NCBI GenBank assembly: GCA_038882715.1
Contig: JAVZNR010000014.1
Span: 1-33,246 of the forward strand
DNA length: 33,246 bases
Reading direction: 5' to 3'
Source of the DNA: Candidatus Bathyarchaeia archaeon
GTDB lineage: Archaea; Thermoproteota; Bathyarchaeia; Bathyarchaeales; DTEX01
The position numbers were made by a program, and so were the translations under genes. The notes beneath the pieces are model-generated. The model worked only from the letters and a program-made list of their open reading frames with translations, did not search any database and was not told the origin of the DNA. Position 1 is the first letter of the stretch, and each line of letters opens with the position of its first letter. This document shows, piece by piece, positions 33,214 through 33,246 of the stretch.

Positions 33214-33246
33214 CGTCCCTACGCCAAAACCAATTTATTTTTGAAA

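Overview
The window looks like a chromosomal stretch from a TACK-group archaeon (Thermoproteota, perhaps Bathyarchaeia-like; lineage is inference). Evidence: an ESCRT-III/CdvB protein, HEPN-MNT and VapBC modules, a two-gene sufCB system, TATA-like boxes about 25-30 nt before start codons (leaderless style), GGTG/GGAGG ribosome binding sites, frequent GTG/TTG starts, and an SMC operon with eukaryote-like features. No rRNA, tRNA, CRISPR array or insertion sequence was seen. No gene-free stretch exceeds about 210 bases.

Layout. (1) 1-2800: the edge of an AT-rich HAD-like gene running off the left end, then a defence or toxin-antitoxin patch: HEPN-MNT pair, a broken nucleotidyltransferase, VapBC, and a decayed DUF3782-type gene. 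(2) 2975-11448: a carbohydrate/carboxylate accessory block: URO-D/MtaA-like protein, large glycosidase-like protein, DegT-type aminotransferase, amidohydrolase, frameshifted sialidase-like beta-propeller, HpcH/HpaI aldolase and an alpha/beta hydrolase. (3) 11583-15588 (minus strand): the most interesting part, a compact SMC5/6-like ATPase followed by an Nse4-like kleisin candidate and a MAGE/Nse3-like tandem winged-helix (KITE) candidate, translationally coupled, then a zinc-ribbon membrane protein. (4) 15798-23100: DUF362 membrane protein, cyclophilin-like DUF369 protein, frameshifted MFS transporter, PhnP-like metallo-hydrolase, DUF72 protein, CBS protein and a sugar-phosphate nucleotidyltransferase. 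(5) 23149-27919: CdvB-like ESCRT-III protein with a tiny two-helix membrane partner, class III aminotransferase, PfkB sugar kinase and an MFS transporter. (6) 28091-33213: a minus-strand run speB - GH2 glycosidase - sufC - sufB, and a small divergent membrane protein.

How the genes fit together. The SMC, kleisin and KITE genes overlap one another in the order expected of one complex and each resembles an SMC5/6 core subunit (SMC5/6, Nse4, Nse3/MAGE), so I read them as an archaeal SMC5/6-like genome-maintenance machine. The carbohydrate block has cytosolic-looking enzymes for sugar or sugar-acid processing, with the GH2 enzyme, PfkB kinase and MFS carriers as possible partners. sufCB would supply Fe-S clusters.

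Four loci are broken: two decayed toxin/nuclease-neighbourhood genes (1292-1690, 2489-2795), and two single-base frameshifts in G runs (near 9228 and 18377), which may be real or assembly errors. All family assignments are from reading the translated sequence; no database search was possible.
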